A DNA stretch of 64,000 bases, from contig JBOGWV010000177.1 of the NCBI GenBank assembly GCA_050693975.1, forward strand, positions 1 through 64,000, read 5' to 3'. Shown here piece by piece: positions 61,047-64,000 of the stretch (its first letter is position 1; the number at the start of each line of letters is the position of its first letter). A program made the translations under genes and the position numbers. This DNA is from WHSV01 sp050693975 (GTDB lineage Bacteria; Actinomycetota; CADDZG01; WHSQ01). The notes beneath the pieces were generated by a model. It saw only the letters and a program-made list of their open reading frames with translations. It was not told the origin of the DNA and searched no databases.

Positions 61047-62912
61047 TTGGCAACAGCAGCGGCTCAGGGCGGCCTGTTCCGCAGACCGAGCGCTACCACC
61101 GGATGGTGGAGCTGGGTGACGTCGGTCGACCACAAGAAGATCGGGATCATGTACTGCGCGACCGCGCTGATCTTCTTCGTGATCGGCGGCCTCGAGGCGC
61201 TCGCCATCCGCTCTCAGCTCATCGTGCCCAACGGCGAGGTGCTGACCGCCGAGACCTATAACCAGTTCTTCACGATGCACGGCCTCACAATGATCTTCTT
61301 GGTCGTCATGCCGCTTGGAGTCGGGCTGATGAACTATCTGGCTCCCCTCATGATCGGGGCCCGTGACGTCGCTTTCCCGCGCATCAACGCGTTCAGCTAC
61401 TGGGTGTTCGTAGCGGGCGGGCTGTTTCTGTATTCGAGCTTCCTCCTTGGGGGCGCGCCCAACGGTGGCTGGTTCGGCTACGCGCCGCTCAGCACGCAGC
61501 TTCCCGGCAACGGCATGACCTTCTACTCCATCGGTCTGCAAATCCTGGGTCTGGCGTCGCTTCTGGGCGCGGTCAACTTCATCGTCACGATCCTCAACAT
61601 GCGCGCGCCGGGCATGACGCTCATGCGCATGCCGGTGTTCATTTGGATGACGCTGGTGACATCGTTCTTGCTGCTGTTCGCGATGCCGGTCCTCGCGGTG
61701 GCGCTGTTCGAGTTGATGTTCGACCGCGTCTACAACGCCAACTTCTTCAACCCCGTCAACGGGGGTGATCCGGTGCTGTGGCAGCACCTGTTCTGGTTGT
61801 TCGGTCACCCCGAGGTCTACATCATGATTCTCCCCGCCATGGGAATCACGTCCGAGGTCTTGCCTACCTTCAGCCGCAAGCCGATCTTTGGCTACGCCGC
61901 AATGGTGTTCTCGGGTATCGCGATCGGGTTCATGGGCTGGGGTGTTTGGGCACACCATATGTTCGCAGTCGGCCTAGGTCCCGTCGCGAACTCGGCGTTT
62001 GCGTTGTCCACGATGTTCATCGCGGTGCCAACGGGAGTGAAGATCTTCAACTGGTTGGGGACCATGTGGAAGGGCGACCTTCACTTCAACACTCCGATGT
62101 TGTTTGCGATCGGCTTCGTATCGATGTTCATCATCGGAGGCCTGTCGGGAGTGACGCACGGGATCGTTCCTGCCGATGCACAGCAGACCGACACGTACTA
62201 CATCGTGGCCCACCTCCACTACGTGCTGTTCGGGGGTGCCATCTTCGGACTCTTCGCCGGCATCTATTACTGGTGGCCGAAGGCGTTCGGCAAGCTGCTG
62301 TCGGAAGGCCTGGGCAAACTGCACTTCGCGCTGATGATCATCGGATTCAATCTGGCGTTTGGCCCGATGCACATCCTCGGTCTCGAGGGAATGCCGCGCA
62401 GGACGTACACATATCCAGACGGGATGGGATGGAACCTCTGGAATCTGGTGTCGACGGTGGGGGCGTTCACGATCGCGCTCTCGATCGCGGTGTTCTTCCT
62501 CAACGCGATGCGGACCGCCCGCAAGGGAAGAGAGGCGGGCGGGGATCCCTGGGATGCCCGCACTTTGGAATGGTCGATTCCCTCGCCGGCACCCATTTAC
62601 AACTTTGCCGAGGTTCCCGTGGTCAAGGCGCGCGACGACTTCTGGCACCGCAAGTACGTGATCAAGCCGGATGAGTATGCAACTCCGGTGGTGGCTGGGG
62701 GCGCGACGGCGGAGGCCGAGCACGACCCCCACGCCGACGATCACGGCATTCACCTGCCCGCCCCCTCGTTCTTCCCCGCGCTTGCGGCGTTGGCGATGCC
62801 GGTGCTCGGCTACGGCGTGATCTACAGCTGGCCGGTGATCATCGTTGGAGCGGTGTTTCTGTTGCTGGGCCTCTTCGGCTGGGTCCTCGAGCCCTCGGAG
62901 GTCGACCACTAA
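61047..62912 (+). CDS. ctaD: Cytochrome c oxidase subunit I
   Basis: A 621-aa catalytic subunit with twelve core helices plus one or two at the C-terminus. Key residues are visible: low-spin heme His in MHGLTMIFL (about 74), the CuB/cross-linked Tyr segment FGHPEVYIMILP (about 253), WAHHMF (about 302) and AHLHYVLFGG (about 390). It reduces oxygen to water and pumps protons (A-type heme-copper oxidase). TTG start with GGGAG upstream; its stop overlaps the next ATG by one base. Confidence 0.95.
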   Translation: MATAAAQGGLFRRPSATTGWWSWVTSVDHKKIGIMYCATALIFFVIGGLEALAIRSQLIVPNGEVLTAETYNQFFTMHGLTMIFLVVMPLGVGLMNYLAPLMIGARDVAFPRINAFSYWVFVAGGLFLYSSFLLGGAPNGGWFGYAPLSTQLPGNGMTFYSIGLQILGLASLLGAVNFIVTILNMRAPGMTLMRMPVFIWMTLVTSFLLLFAMPVLAVALFELMFDRVYNANFFNPVNGGDPVLWQHLFWLFGHPEVYIMILPAMGITSEVLPTFSRKPIFGYAAMVFSGIAIGFMGWGVWAHHMFAVGLGPVANSAFALSTMFIAVPTGVKIFNWLGTMWKGDLHFNTPMLFAIGFVSMFIIGGLSGVTHGIVPADAQQTDTYYIVAHLHYVLFGGAIFGLFAGIYYWWPKAFGKLLSEGLGKLHFALMIIGFNLAFGPMHILGLEGMPRRTYTYPDGMGWNLWNLVSTVGAFTIALSIAVFFLNAMRTARKGREAGGDPWDARTLEWSIPSPAPIYNFAEVPVVKARDDFWHRKYVIKPDEYATPVVAGGATAEAEHDPHADDHGIHLPAPSFFPALAALAMPVLGYGVIYSWPVIIVGAVFLLLGLFGWVLEPSEVDH

Positions 62913-63514
62913 TGGCAACCCAAGAGGTCTCGACGGCGGCGACCGAACACCACACGTCGACGGGGCTTGACAACACCAAGATGGGGATGTGGGCCTTCCT
63001 CGGGTCCGAGTGTCTCTTCTTCGGCTCGCTCATCTCGACCTATCTGCTTTACCGCAACGAGGCCGGCAGCGGACCCACGAAGGAGGATCTGTACGACATC
63101 CCCTACACGTCGGTCAGCTCTTTCGTGCTGCTGATGTCGTCGTTGACCATGGTTCTGGCGCTGTCCGCAATCCAGCGGAGGGACGAGCGGGGGATGCGTG
63201 CCTGGCTTCTCGCGACCGCATTGCTAGGCATGGTGTTCATCGGGGGCCAGATCTACGAGTTCACCGAGTTCGCGCACGAGGGCTTGAGTCTCAGCGCGAG
63301 CACGTTCGGTTCGAGCTTCTTCGTGCTGACCGGCTTCCACGGTGCTCACGTCACGGTCGGCATCCTCATGTTGATGCTGCTGGTCGGGATGTCCATGTTC
63401 GGCCGCCTCGGGGACGACGCGCCCCGCAAGGTCGAGCTGATCGGTCTTTACTGGCACTTCGTCGACATCATCTGGATCATCATCTTTACCGTGGTCTATC
63501 TCATACCGCAGTAG
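62912..63514 (+). CDS. ctaE: Cytochrome c oxidase subunit III
   Basis: A 200-aa, five-helix subunit III with WAFLGSECLFFGSLISTYL (about residue 27), the conserved Glu in GGQIYEFTEF, TGFHGAHVTVG and the C-terminal YWHFVDIIWIIIFTVVYL. Directly coupled to ctaD. Paralogue of the stand-alone copy at 58613. Confidence 0.93.
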   Translation: MATQEVSTAATEHHTSTGLDNTKMGMWAFLGSECLFFGSLISTYLLYRNEAGSGPTKEDLYDIPYTSVSSFVLLMSSLTMVLALSAIQRRDERGMRAWLLATALLGMVFIGGQIYEFTEFAHEGLSLSASTFGSSFFVLTGFHGAHVTVGILMLMLLVGMSMFGRLGDDAPRKVELIGLYWHFVDIIWIIIFTVVYLIPQ

Positions 63515-63534
63515 GAACAGGGAGACTGAGCGTC

Positions 63535-63879
63535 GTGAGTCACATGGCCGAAGAACAAGAAGAAGTCGAGCTGGCGCACCATCCCCAGCCTCGCCAGTAC
63601 GTGACAATTGCGGTCATCCTGGCGGCCGTCACCGCCGTTGAGGTAGCGATTTTCTACATTGAGGCTCTGCAGGGTGTGATCGTCCCTCTGCTGCTCGTGC
63701 TGTCGGTTGCGAAGTTCGTCATGGTCGTCGCGTACTTCATGCACCTGAAGTTCGACAGCAAGTTGTTCAAGTACCTGTTCGTCACGGGTCTGGGGTTCGC
63801 GCTTTTCGTCTTCGCCATCGTGCTGGTGATCTTCTTCATCGCCAACGGGGGGCCGCTCCCCGGTGGCGCGACCGGTTAG
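63535..63879 (+). CDS. ctaF: Cytochrome c oxidase subunit IV
   Basis: A 114-aa, three-helix subunit IV of the CyoD/CtaF type: VTIAVILAAVTAVEVAIFY, LSVAKFVMVVAYFMHLKFD and a C-terminal helix. It stabilises the oxidase. GTG 63535 is chosen with GGGAG about 10 nt upstream; an ATG lies three codons later. The frame open from 62989 belongs to ctaE. Confidence 0.88.
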   Translation: MSHMAEEQEEVELAHHPQPRQYVTIAVILAAVTAVEVAIFYIEALQGVIVPLLLVLSVAKFVMVVAYFMHLKFDSKLFKYLFVTGLGFALFVFAIVLVIFFIANGGPLPGGATG

Positions 63880-63888
63880 CGGCAAGTG

Positions 63889-64000
63889 ATGTCGCTGGCT
63901 CAAGCGACGGCCGAACTCGCCGCCACGGCCCCAAATCCTTGGGCCTGGCATCCCCACCCGGAGATCTGGGTCGCCCTCGTCGTGCTGGCGGCCGGCTATG
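63889..64000 (+). CDS. CtaG-like oxidase assembly protein (partial)
   Basis: The first 37 codons of a gene cut by the right edge: MSLAQATAELAATAPNPWAW followed by HPHPEIWVALVVLAAGY. The HPEIW motif leading into a helix is typical of the caa3-type CtaG copper/oxidase assembly factor, and the position after ctaF fits. Confidence 0.6.
   Translation, partial: MSLAQATAELAATAPNPWAWHPHPEIWVALVVLAAGY

Overview
This is a GC-rich, gene-dense chromosomal segment of an actinobacterium (Actinomycetota). The evidence is an MshA-type glycosyltransferase (mycothiol pathway), a 33-residue bS22 ribosomal protein, a BldC-like small HTH protein, an RsiG-like c-di-GMP-binding anti-sigma candidate, a MarP-like protease, Rex next to hemACD, and an HbhA-like protein beside its XRE regulator. 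From memory of gene order, the central genes follow the Mycobacterium tuberculosis Rv0474-Rv0527 neighbourhood (XRE/HbhA, mshA, proC, Rv0500A, Rv0500B/bS22, galE2, PlsC, hemA-C-D-B, hemL, thioredoxin, ccdA). The respiratory genes are unlike mycobacteria, so an early-branching or uncultured actinobacterial class is likely. No rRNA, tRNA, CRISPR array, transposase or phage gene was seen.

Layout. 1-10 kb: a partial lipoprotein, two IVD-type acyl-CoA dehydrogenases, a DtxR/MntR regulator, an M23 peptidase, a BKACE enzyme, an RsiG-like protein, a lysine/proline repeat protein, XRE/HbhA-like genes, a CelD-type GNAT and mshA. 10.6-25 kb: proline dehydrogenase facing proC, AcuC, MarP, an SDR, a PF15698-type phosphatase, a GGDEF/HD-GYP enzyme, the BldC-like protein, a Clp1-type kinase, bS22, SAM hydrolase, an epimerase, PlsC and a beta-propeller lipoprotein. 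25-29.5 kb: an assimilatory sulfate-reduction operon (siroheme reductase, APS reductase, zinc ribbon, 33-aa membrane peptide), a receiver protein and a TIM-barrel isomerase. 29.6-35 kb: a CtpE-like P-type ATPase, Crp and GntR regulators, TlpA and CcdA. 35-42 kb: rex and a tightly overlapping heme operon (hemA, hemC, cobA-hemD, hemB, hemL). 43-48.5 kb (minus): a cytochrome b6f-like menaquinol:cytochrome c reductase operon that includes a 2x[4Fe-4S] ferredoxin. 48.6-56.8 kb (minus): cytochrome c maturation System I (ccmABCDEFH), a system not expected from the mycobacterial template. 57-64 kb: a CDF transporter, a frameshifted AbiEi/DUF559 pseudogene and a caa3-type oxidase locus (ctaC, D, E, F, start of G, a second ctaE and a TlpA).

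The parts fit together: heme synthesis (hem), heme delivery and attachment to c-type cytochromes (ccm, TlpA, CcdA), the quinol-oxidising complex and the terminal oxidase are all here, with the NADH/NAD+ sensor Rex heading the heme operon.

Sequence-level patterns worth attention are: (i) many starts without a Shine-Dalgarno sequence, each with a TANNNT hexamer 6-10 nt upstream, implying widespread leaderless transcription; (ii) a 33-bp repeat with a palindromic core inserted in frame in hemA and the sulfite reductase gene and present at the ccmC/ccmD junction; (iii) a 20-bp palindrome reused in three intergenic spots of the respiratory region.
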